Assembly: GCF_022662305.1 (NCBI RefSeq)
Contig: NZ_JAKNQH010000015.1
Coordinates: 1-56,483 of the forward strand
Source: Sphingomonas sp. BAUL-RG-20F-R05-02
GTDB lineage: Bacteria > Pseudomonadota > Alphaproteobacteria > Sphingomonadales > Sphingomonadaceae
Direction of reading: 5' to 3'
DNA length: 56,483 nucleotides
The position numbers were made by a program, and so were the translations under genes. Positions 8,976-17,462 of the stretch are shown here, piece by piece; position 1 is the first letter of the stretch, and each line of letters begins with the position of its first letter. The notes under the pieces were generated by a model. It made no database searches and was not told where the DNA came from. It was given only the letters and a program-made list of their open reading frames with translations.

Positions 8976-11900
8976 AGCAGACCTCTGCCGCGTTAGCCCG
9001 TTGGTTCCGACCGCTCCTGCAAGGGTGGACTGGGTTATCCCAGGTATGTCCCGACGAGCTTGTGAAAACGACTAAGGACGAAACCACAGCGCACCCTGTG
9101 CCTGCGGGGGCTGTGAATCGACGTTTCGTGATCGTCACACCGGTCTTCAATGCGGAAACCTTTATCGACGAGGCGATCGCGTCCGTTCTGCGACAGGGGG
9201 TTCCTGGGTATTCGCTTCATTACCATGTGCAAGACGGTGGCTCCACCGATGGCACGATCGACAAGCTCCGCGCATGGGAGCGCCGATTGCGCGAGGGTTT
9301 TTATCTTCCTCATGCGGGCAACGTCGTCTTCAGCTTCGTGTCCGAGCAGGATGCCGGCATGTACGACGCCTTGCAGCGCGGCTTTGCGAAACTTGCACCG
9401 CAAGACACCGATATCCTCACCTGGATCAACAGTGACGACGGGTTGGCGCAGGGGGCATTGGTTACCGTCGGCGGTGTTTTTAAGGACATAGCAGGTTGCG
9501 AGTTTCTCAGCGGCCGGACTGCACTGCTCAACGAAGCGGGAGCAGTAATCGTGCTGGCACCTGCTTTGCCCTATGCACGAAGTGCGCTCGCCAACGGCCT
9601 TCACGATGGCCGTGCCTTATCCTTCCTGATGCAGGAGGGAACTTTTTTCTCCGGGCGGGTCTGGAACGCGGTTGCGGGTGTCGATCCCGCCTTTCGTCTT
9701 GCCGGCGACTGGGATCTCTGGCGGCGTATGGCACGCGTGACCGGGCATTGCGTGGTGGATTCGGTAACAGCCTATCACCGCCGCCGCGTCGGGCAACTTT
9801 CGGGCGATATGGAAGCTTATTACCGGGAGATCGACGCCGCCCCGCCTCTGCCGGACGCAACCGAACTGGGCGCGCTCGGCACGGTTGCCACCTTTGATCA
9901 GGCAAGCGCGCATTGGATCGAGGCCGCCTACGATCCCGTGACGCTGACGGCGCCGGCGCTCCTGCGCGACGGCCGGCCGGAACTCAGTGGGGTCTGCCGA
10001 CCCGTGTCGGGTTTCGCCGCGCCGGAAGGCCCTTATCCCCAATATCAGCTTCCTGGCGGCATTCGCTGGATCAACGGCAATCGAGCCGAAATCTCGATCC
10101 TTGTGCAGGCGACCGGCCGCTATCGGCTTCGGTTGACACTTCGCGTAAGCCATGACGGCGTTGTCGTTGGTCTTGGGATTGGTACGCGCGCGCCGCAGCC
10201 GATCACGCTTGAGGCACCGGTGCCTTTGGTGGATCAAGTCATCGAAACCGTTCGCTGGCTCGATATGGGCGAGAACCGCCTGCTGATCGACTGCAACGGT
10301 CCGTCCGAAGAACGATCGGTACTGCTGATCCGGTGCGAGGTGACGAGCACCGACGAGGCCTTCCTGCGCAGACCGGTTCTTCCCCCTCCCCAGCCGACGC
10401 GGTCCGATCGTCGGGCGCTGGCGATCGCCATTCTGTGCAAGGACGAAGAGCCCGATCTGCTCGATCTGAGCCTGGCCGGCTGCGCTGCGGTTGCGCCGGC
10501 TGGCACGACGATCTTCGTCGTCCGCGATCCGCAAAGCGCGGCACTGGACCGGGTGGTCCGTGCCCGAGACGCTGACATAGCCGGCTGCATCGATATCGTA
10601 GGTCCGCATATTGACATCGAACTGCTGCGCCACATGCTTCATGACGCAGGTCATGACGAGGTGTTGATCCTGCAGCGCGGGTCGGTGATGACGCCTCGCG
10701 GCATCGACGCGGCATCGGCTCTGCTCGACGCGACCGGCGCGGGCGCTGCGGCAGGGTTCGTCGACGAGCGCGATTCGATGGGGTGCTCGCTGCAATTGTC
10801 GAGCATGCGGGAGGCTGCACCGATGCTGTACCGCGCCACGACCGAGACCACTGCGGTGGTCCGGGTCGGATGCGCGCTTGCCCAGGCTGTCGCGCGAGCG
10901 AGCGCGGTGTGCGATCCACCGATAATATGGGTACTCGACGGCGATCGACCGATGCTCGGGCGGACGCCGGCCGCGCTGCTGGCGGCGGGGCTTGTGCTGC
11001 TGGGATATGACGTTCGGCACATCGTCGTCGCGGCCGATACCTTGCCTACTCTCCCCCCCGGTAGCCTGGTCGTCGCATCGAGCACTATCGCCGATCGATC
11101 CGACGCTACGATGACGGTTGCCTTAAATGGTGGAACGTTGCGTCTTGTCGGTCAGGCAGGAAGGGCTGTCGACCTGCCGCTGGCGGTGGATACCGATCTG
11201 CTTCTCCCACGCGATCGGCGCGAGGTGCGCCAGCGCCTAGGCTTTGGCGCGGACGAGCGGATCGTCTGCATCGCCGAGGCCACTGTAGAGGATACGGCGA
11301 CTGCGATCGCGCGGGTGGTCGCGATGGCGGAGGGCCCGTCGCGGATACTGAATTTCGGCCATAATTCATCGCCTGCGACGCCGGACTGTTCGGTGCTTGC
11401 GCTGGACGGGATCGCGGATCCGCTGCTGCTGTCCTATCTGCTCAGTGCGGCGGACGTCGCTGTCGTATCCGGGCCTGGGGGCACGATGCTTGCTGGCGCG
11501 GCATGGGCGTGCGGGCTCATGGTCCTCGACCAGAGCGGAAGGGTTCTGCGCCCCGAAGATGATTTGCTCGAGTTGGGGATAGCGAAGCGCCTTTCGCAAG
11601 ATACGACGCAGGACGCGTGCCGGTTCCGCGACCTGATCGTGGCAACGCGATCGCTCGTCGCGCTCGCCAACGCAATAGACGAGCGTTGCCCGGATCTGCG
11701 CGGTGTCGGCGGATCATCGCCGCTCCATCTGCGCGGCGGAACCGTGCGGGTGCGGTCCTACCGCGACCCCGATCGCCCCGGATGGTTCGATCCGGTCGCC
11801 AGCTCCGCGACGATGGCGGTGCTGGGCGACGCGATGCCCTACGTTGCTGCGGACGGAGAGCGCGGTCTGTCGATCGGCGGGCGCGATGCGGAGATTATTG

Positions 11901-12607
11901 TCTGTCTCGATCATATAGGCATGTCGGGGCTGCGGGTGCATGTCCGGGGCACACCGGGTGACACATGGACGGTCCATGTCAACGAAGGCATAATGGCGTT
12001 TTGCGTCGGCGCGGACGGTGCCGAGACGGTATCGGTGGCCGGCGCATACGACGCCGGCCCTACCCGAGTTCGGTTCGAACGGCTTGGCGATGCCGATGAC
12101 GGTGCCCCACTCCTCCACGTGATCGGGCTGAGCGCGACCGGCAAATCGGTATCGCCGGCGCCAGGCTGGGAAGAGACGAAGTTCGCGCTCGTACCCGCTG
12201 CGGCCTGGTCGACGCCGATGCTGGCGGTAGACGGCGACTGGGAGCGCGTGGCGCGCTTCCTCCCAGAAGAACCGGCGGTCCCGCAGGAGGGACTGCACGC
12301 TCCCTTCCGTTGGAGTCTGGGCGATAATTGCCAGATTCGCGTGCGGACTACGGACCGCGGACCGCGGACATTGCGGCTAGTTTTAGCCGCGGGCGTGCGT
12401 GATCAGCGCGTCCGCCCGGTAATTGCAGGACGGGCCTACGACTGGTGCGTGCCTCTGGCCGGCCCGATCGGTCACGTCGAACGCCGTGCATGGCTCGTGG
12501 ACTGGCCGGTCGGGGATATCGATATCACGTTGGAAGTCAGCGACGTATTGCGCGCCCCCGGGCAGGAACTCGGCATCATTTTGTTTGAAGTTATGGTAGA
12601 GTATTAA
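8972..12607 (+). CDS. Giant GT2 glycosyltransferase with beta-rich and degenerate GT-like C-terminal regions
   Basis: A GT2 enzyme of about 1,211 residues. The GT-A domain occupies about residues 50-290: VIVTPVFNAETFIDEAI, the HVQDGGSTDGTID diphosphate-binding motif, WINSDDG (DxD-like) and the GDWDLWRRMA acidic motif. A beta-sandwich-like region follows (about 340-470). A region resembling a second, GT-B-like fold is near 740-880 (LLSYLLSAADVAVVSGPGGT) but lacks a clear E-x7-E. Two further beta-rich stretches lead to the C-terminus. The start is uncertain: a TTG here gives a TTGA overlap with the preceding gene, matching the style of this operon; GTG at 9062 would remove 30 residues. A 147-base AT-rich gap follows. 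Confidence 0.75.
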   Translation: MKQTSAALARWFRPLLQGWTGLSQVCPDELVKTTKDETTAHPVPAGAVNRRFVIVTPVFNAETFIDEAIASVLRQGVPGYSLHYHVQDGGSTDGTIDKLRAWERRLREGFYLPHAGNVVFSFVSEQDAGMYDALQRGFAKLAPQDTDILTWINSDDGLAQGALVTVGGVFKDIAGCEFLSGRTALLNEAGAVIVLAPALPYARSALANGLHDGRALSFLMQEGTFFSGRVWNAVAGVDPAFRLAGDWDLWRRMARVTGHCVVDSVTAYHRRRVGQLSGDMEAYYREIDAAPPLPDATELGALGTVATFDQASAHWIEAAYDPVTLTAPALLRDGRPELSGVCRPVSGFAAPEGPYPQYQLPGGIRWINGNRAEISILVQATGRYRLRLTLRVSHDGVVVGLGIGTRAPQPITLEAPVPLVDQVIETVRWLDMGENRLLIDCNGPSEERSVLLIRCEVTSTDEAFLRRPVLPPPQPTRSDRRALAIAILCKDEEPDLLDLSLAGCAAVAPAGTTIFVVRDPQSAALDRVVRARDADIAGCIDIVGPHIDIELLRHMLHDAGHDEVLILQRGSVMTPRGIDAASALLDATGAGAAAGFVDERDSMGCSLQLSSMREAAPMLYRATTETTAVVRVGCALAQAVARASAVCDPPIIWVLDGDRPMLGRTPAALLAAGLVLLGYDVRHIVVAADTLPTLPPGSLVVASSTIADRSDATMTVALNGGTLRLVGQAGRAVDLPLAVDTDLLLPRDRREVRQRLGFGADERIVCIAEATVEDTATAIARVVAMAEGPSRILNFGHNSSPATPDCSVLALDGIADPLLLSYLLSAADVAVVSGPGGTMLAGAAWACGLMVLDQSGRVLRPEDDLLELGIAKRLSQDTTQDACRFRDLIVATRSLVALANAIDERCPDLRGVGGSSPLHLRGGTVRVRSYRDPDRPGWFDPVASSATMAVLGDAMPYVAADGERGLSIGGRDAEIIVCLDHIGMSGLRVHVRGTPGDTWTVHVNEGIMAFCVGADGAETVSVAGAYDAGPTRVRFERLGDADDGAPLLHVIGLSATGKSVSPAPGWEETKFALVPAAAWSTPMLAVDGDWERVARFLPEEPAVPQEGLHAPFRWSLGDNCQIRVRTTDRGPRTLRLVLAAGVRDQRVRPVIAGRAYDWCVPLAGPIGHVERRAWLVDWPVGDIDITLEVSDVLRAPGQELGIILFEVMVEY

Positions 12608-12754
12608 GAGATTTCTCAGGCTTTATCTCTGATGATCGGAACTTAAGCCTATCTTTTATTTAATGATAAGTGCTAGTATTGTATCACTATAGGCGAAAGC
12701 TCGGCAATGGTAATATATGGACCGCACGTAGAGTCGTATAGATTGTAGATCTAT

Positions 12755-13540
12755 ATGGACTATAGTTCTATCATTAAAATGCCGATACCCGGAGCCGGCA
12801 CCGAGTCATTTGTTTTTTCGGTCCATAAGGCAGGAAGTTCTTTGCTTTTTGGGATGTTGGAACACATCTTTGAAAGATGCGAGATTCCGGCGATATCGAT
12901 ACCGGATATCTTGTTTCTCGAGGGTGTCCTCGATGATATCTGGCAGGCTGACGACGATATCCAACCAATGTTCATGCCGGGCTGCGTGTATTTCGGGTTT
13001 CGGTCTTTTCCTGCAGTGTTGAAAAATTACGCACGGCTTGGTGGCGTGCCTAAAGTTTTTCTCATACGGGATCCAAGAGACATGCTGACCTCGCAGTATT
13101 TCGCCTTTGGCGGAAAACATTTTTCGCACAAGCTTCCAAACAAGAATGCGGACTCGCTTGTGGATTATCATATGCGCGATAAGCATATGGAGATCGACGA
13201 GTATGTCATCAAGCATGCGGAATTTTTGCATGCTAAGCTCTACGATTACAGAGAGCATGTCTTTGACGAAAACCTGCTCATGCTTCGCTACGAGGATATT
13301 TTCTTCGACAAGGCTCACTTTCTTGAGTCCGTGTTGACACATATCGGCGTAATAATAGACAACGATATCATAAAACAGATTGCCGCAGCGCACGACATTC
13401 GCCCGGTGTCCGAAGATCCGACACGGCATATCCGGCGCGGAACACCGGGGGATCACGCAAAGAAACTGCAGCCTGCCACCATTGAAAAGCTGACGACGAT
13501 GTTTCGCGACTTAATGGGCGATTTCGGGTATCGACTTTAA
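12755..13540 (+). CDS. PAPS-dependent sulfotransferase
   Basis: Likely transfers sulfate from PAPS to the polysaccharide or another acceptor. Key PAPS contacts are visible: the 5'-phosphosulfate loop near the N-terminus (VHKAGSS, residues 23-29), the 3'-phosphate motif (VFLIRDPRDMLTSQ, with Arg105 and Ser113), and the C-terminal RRGTPGD (227-233), which corresponds to the RKG..GDW motif of the family. Length (261) is normal. It is AT-richer than its neighbours and is preceded by a very AT-rich 147-base gap, which suggests separate acquisition. It converges with the TPR-GT4 gene. No PAPS-synthesis genes (cysD, cysN, cysC) were seen in the window. Confidence 0.83.
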   Translation: MDYSSIIKMPIPGAGTESFVFSVHKAGSSLLFGMLEHIFERCEIPAISIPDILFLEGVLDDIWQADDDIQPMFMPGCVYFGFRSFPAVLKNYARLGGVPKVFLIRDPRDMLTSQYFAFGGKHFSHKLPNKNADSLVDYHMRDKHMEIDEYVIKHAEFLHAKLYDYREHVFDENLLMLRYEDIFFDKAHFLESVLTHIGVIIDNDIIKQIAAAHDIRPVSEDPTRHIRRGTPGDHAKKLQPATIEKLTTMFRDLMGDFGYRL

Positions 13541-13608
13541 GGTGTGCAGACCGTGTCCGGTGCTTGGATCTGGCGTTGGTCGCGTCAGAAGTAACACAAG
13601 GGCATCTT

Positions 13609-15792
13609 CTAGGCGCCCGTTACCGGCAAGGTCGTGACTTCTATCTTCTCGATGATGACGTCGCCGATGATCGGTACAATCGTGATCCACAGGGGCTTGG
13701 CGACATTCGGCAGCGGGCACGCCATGATTTCCGGCATGCCGGGTCGAATACGACACGTCTGGTCTAGGCCGTCCATCGCGATTTTGGCTGCGGCTTCGGC
13801 GCGGCTAGGCGTGAAATGGATGTGCAGCATGGCGCCTTGCAGGCCTGCCCAGTGGAACCGCAGCGCAGCATCATCCCCATCGATCCTGCATCCGGACAGA
13901 CCGGGTGACTGCCACGCCCGACCATGCCGGAGTGCTTCACCTTGCCACGTCTCCGCCGACGGTGGATCCAGCACGTCTGTCTGGTGCGGCAGCGCCAAAG
14001 TCCATTGCCCTGCACCGGCGAGGCACGGCAATGTATTCTGCACGCGCGACGGGATGTTTCTGGACTTGGCAACGACATCCTGCGCGATCCCGCGCCATGT
14101 GCGCGGCACATAGTCGCTGCGGATCACCGCCTCGGCACTGTGTCGCGTCGGCGCGTGCAGGAGCGCCCGAACGGTCGCCGCGATATCGGCAGGATCGCCC
14201 GGATCGAAATACTGTGCGAAGCGTCCGCCGGCTTCGGGAAGCGACGACACGCGCGAGATCGCCGGAACTTTACCGTACGACAGCGCTTCGGACACCGGCA
14301 GTCCCCATCCTTCGTAGAAGCTGGGGTACAGCGCGAACAGGCAGTGCTCGTAGAGGGTGGCCAGCGTATCGTCAGGAATCCCGTGCAGGATGATGACCAT
14401 GCGGCGCAGCGCTGGCCGATCGCGCAGCATCCGGTGCAAGTCCTCGTTGAGCCAACCGCGACCACCGACGCAGACCAGCCGGGGAACGTGCGCTTCGCCC
14501 AGCGTATCGGCAAGCGCCAGCCACGCTTCGAATGCATTCTGATGATTCTTCCGGGGCTCGAGCGTCGACACAAGGAGCACGTACCTACCGGGTTCGAGCC
14601 CATAATTTTGCAGCGAATTGCCATCGGGAGATGCTTGGCGGAAGTCGCCGTCGAGACGGACGACCGGCACCGATTCCTGGGGAACAGGTGCGCTCCAGTC
14701 GACGGAAACACGCACTAGATCGTCGCGCGTAGCTTGCGAAATCGCTAGGAACCCGTCGGCGGAATGGAGCAACGATCCGAACCAGGTCCGATAGTCGCGG
14801 ACCAACGACTGCATGAACCACTGGGGCCCTATCACGGGAATCAGATCGAACACCAAAGGCACATACACAACGCCATCGCGCGCGCGGCTAATGCGTATAT
14901 CGAGTAAGTAGTTTCGATCCGACCATGACGTCCCCAAATTGACAAGCACAGTCTTGGGGGAAAACCGGATGGTGCGCGCTACCGCGATCTCGCGATACAC
15001 ATGATCCAATTGGCTTTTCCATGCCGGATCCTCGATATCGTCGCTTTGCTTGGCCAGTCGGCATAACACCTCGAAGCTTTCGTGGGGCAGCCTGATCCAG
15101 CCACGGCGCGCGCTCGCGTAAACGCAGAATACCGGTTGCGGATCGAACGTTCGATCAAGACAAGCCAGCGATATCTCGATCTGTACCCGCTGGATTCCGG
15201 TAGGAAGCCGGCGCTGTCCAAAGAACGCGATCAGATCAGTGACGTCGAACACCATCGCTTCCGGGGGAAGAGGCCCGCAGTCCTCAAGCATATGGTCCGA
15301 CGGGTCTATCTTCAGCACCGCTAAAACGGCAGACCACAAGTCTGGATCAACCTCATCCCGATCGGGCATCAGGCGCACGAGCTCGGAGACCGCCTGCAGG
15401 TTCTCGCTGTCGCGCTGCAATGCATTTACGAAATAGCTTGCGGCCACGGCCGGCTGATACCAGGATTTTGCCATGTGGCCCAGACGGATCAACGGTTCAG
15501 CATCCTCTGGCCGCAGGCGGGCCGCTTCCTGATAGGCGCTGGTAGCCAGATTGATCTCGCCCGCTTCCTTTTCCATGTGGCCAAGTTGCACCCAAAGATG
15601 CTGCAAGTGCGGTTCACTCGCCAAGGCCTGTCGGAAAGCGTTCGCGGCGGCCGGCCAATCCTGTTCCCTGCGCGCGATATTGCCGGCCTTGATGTGGCGA
15701 GCGGTGCCGCGACGCACACGCACGCCGTTTGACCGAGGCTTAAACAACAGTTGCGCGGATACTCCGGCCCACCACCTTCGGATTGATCGCAT
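13609..15792 (-). CDS. TPR-domain GT4 glycosyltransferase
   Basis: A 727-residue protein with N-terminal TPR-like helices at about residues 35-140 (HLWVQLGHMEKEAGEINLAT; SAYQEAARLRPEDAEPLIRL), then a GT4 GT-B enzyme. The catalytic region has YVLLVSTLEPRKNHQNAFEA (about 404-423) and YPSFYEGWGLPVSEALSYGK (about 488-507), with the E-x7-E pair. The Rossmann start reads MVFDVTDLIAFF..GIQRVQIEI (about 177-205), a signature shared with the proteins at 50185-52350 and in the third module at 21619-26523. About 150 C-terminal residues form a beta-rich domain. It is convergent with the sulfotransferase and divergent from the plasmid partition genes. Confidence 0.85.
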   Translation of the reverse strand: MRSIRRWWAGVSAQLLFKPRSNGVRVRRGTARHIKAGNIARREQDWPAAANAFRQALASEPHLQHLWVQLGHMEKEAGEINLATSAYQEAARLRPEDAEPLIRLGHMAKSWYQPAVAASYFVNALQRDSENLQAVSELVRLMPDRDEVDPDLWSAVLAVLKIDPSDHMLEDCGPLPPEAMVFDVTDLIAFFGQRRLPTGIQRVQIEISLACLDRTFDPQPVFCVYASARRGWIRLPHESFEVLCRLAKQSDDIEDPAWKSQLDHVYREIAVARTIRFSPKTVLVNLGTSWSDRNYLLDIRISRARDGVVYVPLVFDLIPVIGPQWFMQSLVRDYRTWFGSLLHSADGFLAISQATRDDLVRVSVDWSAPVPQESVPVVRLDGDFRQASPDGNSLQNYGLEPGRYVLLVSTLEPRKNHQNAFEAWLALADTLGEAHVPRLVCVGGRGWLNEDLHRMLRDRPALRRMVIILHGIPDDTLATLYEHCLFALYPSFYEGWGLPVSEALSYGKVPAISRVSSLPEAGGRFAQYFDPGDPADIAATVRALLHAPTRHSAEAVIRSDYVPRTWRGIAQDVVAKSRNIPSRVQNTLPCLAGAGQWTLALPHQTDVLDPPSAETWQGEALRHGRAWQSPGLSGCRIDGDDAALRFHWAGLQGAMLHIHFTPSRAEAAAKIAMDGLDQTCRIRPGMPEIMACPLPNVAKPLWITIVPIIGDVIIEKIEVTTLPVTGA

Positions 15793-16127
15793 TTAGCGGC
15801 CCTTAGCGGACTAGTGCGGAAGCCAACAGTAATTTTGCACCAAGACGTCGGTGCCGGGGGTACGCAGTGGGTGTGGCGCCCAACCGAAAGATTTCGGTCG
15901 AATGCTCTCGACAATGAGCTGTAGGCGAATTGGGGAAGATCCTCATGCTTCAGTAACCGTATCTATTTCCGTCTATGACCAGCGCATGCAGGTACAGGGT
16001 AACTAAAAACACGAGCCCCTTCCCGGCCCCCCTCCCGTTATGAAGTCAGAGATGGATCGACACACAGCTGAGCGTCAGCCAATCCTCGTGCTTTCAGTTT
16101 CCCTATGTCTCTCTGACAGATAGTAGA
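15793..16127. other. Boundary between polysaccharide block and replicon 1, no gene seen
   Basis: No convincing reading frame. The segment separates the TPR-GT4 gene from parA and probably carries divergent promoters. It contains a C-rich run (cccggcccccctccc, near 16022-16036) of unknown meaning. Confidence 0.4.
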
Positions 16128-16156
16128 TTGTGCAATCCTGCCGCACTGCATAATAT
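16128..16156 (+). promoter_or_regulatory. Candidate parA promoter
   Basis: A TTGTGC hexamer and a TAATAT hexamer are separated by 17 bases and lie about 30 bases upstream of the parA start and just before a palindrome. The match to the consensus is moderate. Confidence 0.35.
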
Positions 16157-16175
16157 CAATTAAACTTTTTTGAGG

Positions 16176-16185
16176 GTGTGCACAC
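16176..16185. promoter_or_regulatory. Palindrome GTGTGCACAC abutting the parA start
   Basis: A perfect 10-bp palindrome lies immediately before the GTG of parA, between the gaggg ribosome-binding site and the start. Its TGTGCA core recurs downstream of the ribbon-helix-helix gene, so it is a candidate operator for autoregulation by ParA or its partner. Confidence 0.5.
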
Positions 16186-16809
16186 GTGCAGATTATCACC
16201 GTTGCAGCTCAGAAGGGCGGCGTTGGCAAGACGACGCTAGCTGTCAATCTCGCGGTCGCTGCTCAGGCGGCTGGGATTAAAGCGGCACTGTTCGATCTTG
16301 ATCCGCAGGAAAGCGCGACGGCGTGGAGTGAGAGACGCGGAGCAGATCTCCCACATGTCGAACCAATCAGCGCACGTAGGCTCGATCAGGCGATCAATGC
16401 GGCGGAGGCCAACGGGTTTGGACTTACTATTATCGACACGCCACCGGCGGCTGGTGCAGAAGCCGCAGCCGCGGCTCAGCGCGCGAACATTGTGGTCATT
16501 CCATGCCGGCCTTCGTTGATCGACCTCGACGCGATCAAGCGTACCGCGCAGCTTATCACCAGTACCGGACGAACGGGCGTGGTCGTCCTGAATGCAGCTC
16601 CCCCGACCGCCACGACGCTGCTGGATGATGCCAGGAAACTTGCCGAGGCCACGGGCTTGCGAGTGGCGCGCGCGGTGTTGCGCGAGCGTAGCGCATATCG
16701 GGCGGCCTGGCCTTACGGCTTGGGTGTCATCGAACATGAACCAGAGGGTAAGGCGGCCATCGAAGTTGCAGCCTTGCATAAACATCTATTTGATGATTTG
16801 ATGATTTGA
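16186..16809 (+). CDS. parA: ParA-family partition ATPase
   Basis: Walker-type ATPase for segregation of the plasmid. The deviant Walker A motif KGGVGKTT sits at residues 10-17; FDLDPQESATAWSERR and IIDTPPA supply the Walker A' and B regions. At 207 residues it is a short, type Ib-like ParA with no N-terminal DNA-binding domain, the class usually paired with a small ribbon-helix-helix protein, which is what follows. The start is GTG, with gaggg upstream. The gene is GC-typical for the window. The 3' end contains a tandem 'gatttgat' repeat that runs through the stop codon. Confidence 0.92.
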   Translation: MQIITVAAQKGGVGKTTLAVNLAVAAQAAGIKAALFDLDPQESATAWSERRGADLPHVEPISARRLDQAINAAEANGFGLTIIDTPPAAGAEAAAAAQRANIVVIPCRPSLIDLDAIKRTAQLITSTGRTGVVVLNAAPPTATTLLDDARKLAEATGLRVARAVLRERSAYRAAWPYGLGVIEHEPEGKAAIEVAALHKHLFDDLMI

Positions 16810-16816
16810 TGGATTG

Positions 16817-16832
16817 CACATTTGCAAATGTG
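16817..16832. promoter_or_regulatory. 16-bp perfect palindrome between parA and its partner
   Basis: CACATTTGCAAATGTG is fully self-complementary and lies 10 bases before the start of the next gene. Its half-site CACATTTGC reappears at 17150-17158. It is probably a binding site for the ribbon-helix-helix protein. Confidence 0.55.
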
Positions 16833-16842
16833 AAGGTTTGAT

Positions 16843-17145
16843 ATGGCAAAGCGGGTCTCCTTGCTAACTCCGGCCGTAGCACCTCAAGTGCGTCGCGAAA
16901 GTGAGCCGAACGCTATGCCTTTACCAGCCATTCCTACACCGGCAGCCAGTGCGGCGCGATCGAGCGGCAAGCGGCCAGGCAAGTATCACCTCGGCGCCTA
17001 TTTTGATCCGACCGACCCTGTAGCCGAGGCGTTCCGTGTGTTGGCGGCCCGTACTAGGCGTAGCCATCAAGACCTGCTTGCGGAGGCGATCAGTGAGCTA
17101 GTGGCAAAGTACGACGCCGATAAGCAATTCGGTCGCATGCGTTAA
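16843..17145 (+). CDS. Small ribbon-helix-helix partition partner (ParG/ParB-like)
   Basis: A 100-residue basic protein with a disordered Pro/Ala-rich N-terminus and a C-terminal half that fits the ribbon-helix-helix fold: a beta-strand KYHLGAYFDP (about 46-55), then helices EAFRVLAARTRRSHQDLLAE and AISELVAKYDA. This is the pattern of centromere-binding partners of short ParA proteins; its N-terminus often stimulates ParA ATPase. It lies 33 bases after parA with a palindromic site between. The downstream TGCACA cluster may be its centromere. The role is inferred from context and fold. Confidence 0.78.
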   Translation: MAKRVSLLTPAVAPQVRRESEPNAMPLPAIPTPAASAARSSGKRPGKYHLGAYFDPTDPVAEAFRVLAARTRRSHQDLLAEAISELVAKYDADKQFGRMR

Positions 17146-17196
17146 TGTGCACATTTGCACGCGTGCACACCGGCAGAATTGACGTTGTGCACGCAG
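17146..17196. repeat. Cluster of TGTGCA/TGCACA motifs, candidate centromere or operator
   Basis: TGTGCACATTTGCACG, CGTGCACACC and TTGTGCACGC occur within about 50 bases after the ribbon-helix-helix gene. They share the core seen before parA and at the 16-bp palindrome. Such arrays flanking a par operon commonly serve as parS or operator sites. Confidence 0.5.
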
Positions 17197-17462
17197 GTAT
17201 TCCCGCCCAGATTTGACGTGTTCATCCCGTCTCCCGCTCAGGATCAGCGGGAAGTCGTAGAACGGCCATTCATCTCGCTTCAAAAGCGCAAGCGGTGAAG
17301 CCTGTAGTATAAAGCCCGGGTGGCGAAACGTCGGTAAATCGGTGAAGCTACCCGCCGTACTCGATCCGCACTTTTGGCAACAGGGATCACAGTGTAACGG
17401 TTGTTCCCAAGGAAATGATAGCTGGAACGCTGCGGGCAGCGCCGCCCCATTCGCGCAGGAGA

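Noticed and set aside
9617..11020. A 467-codon minus-strand frame
   Set aside because: It lies antisense within the giant GT2 gene, is Arg-rich, and has no recognisable similarity. It is a shadow of GC-rich codon use.
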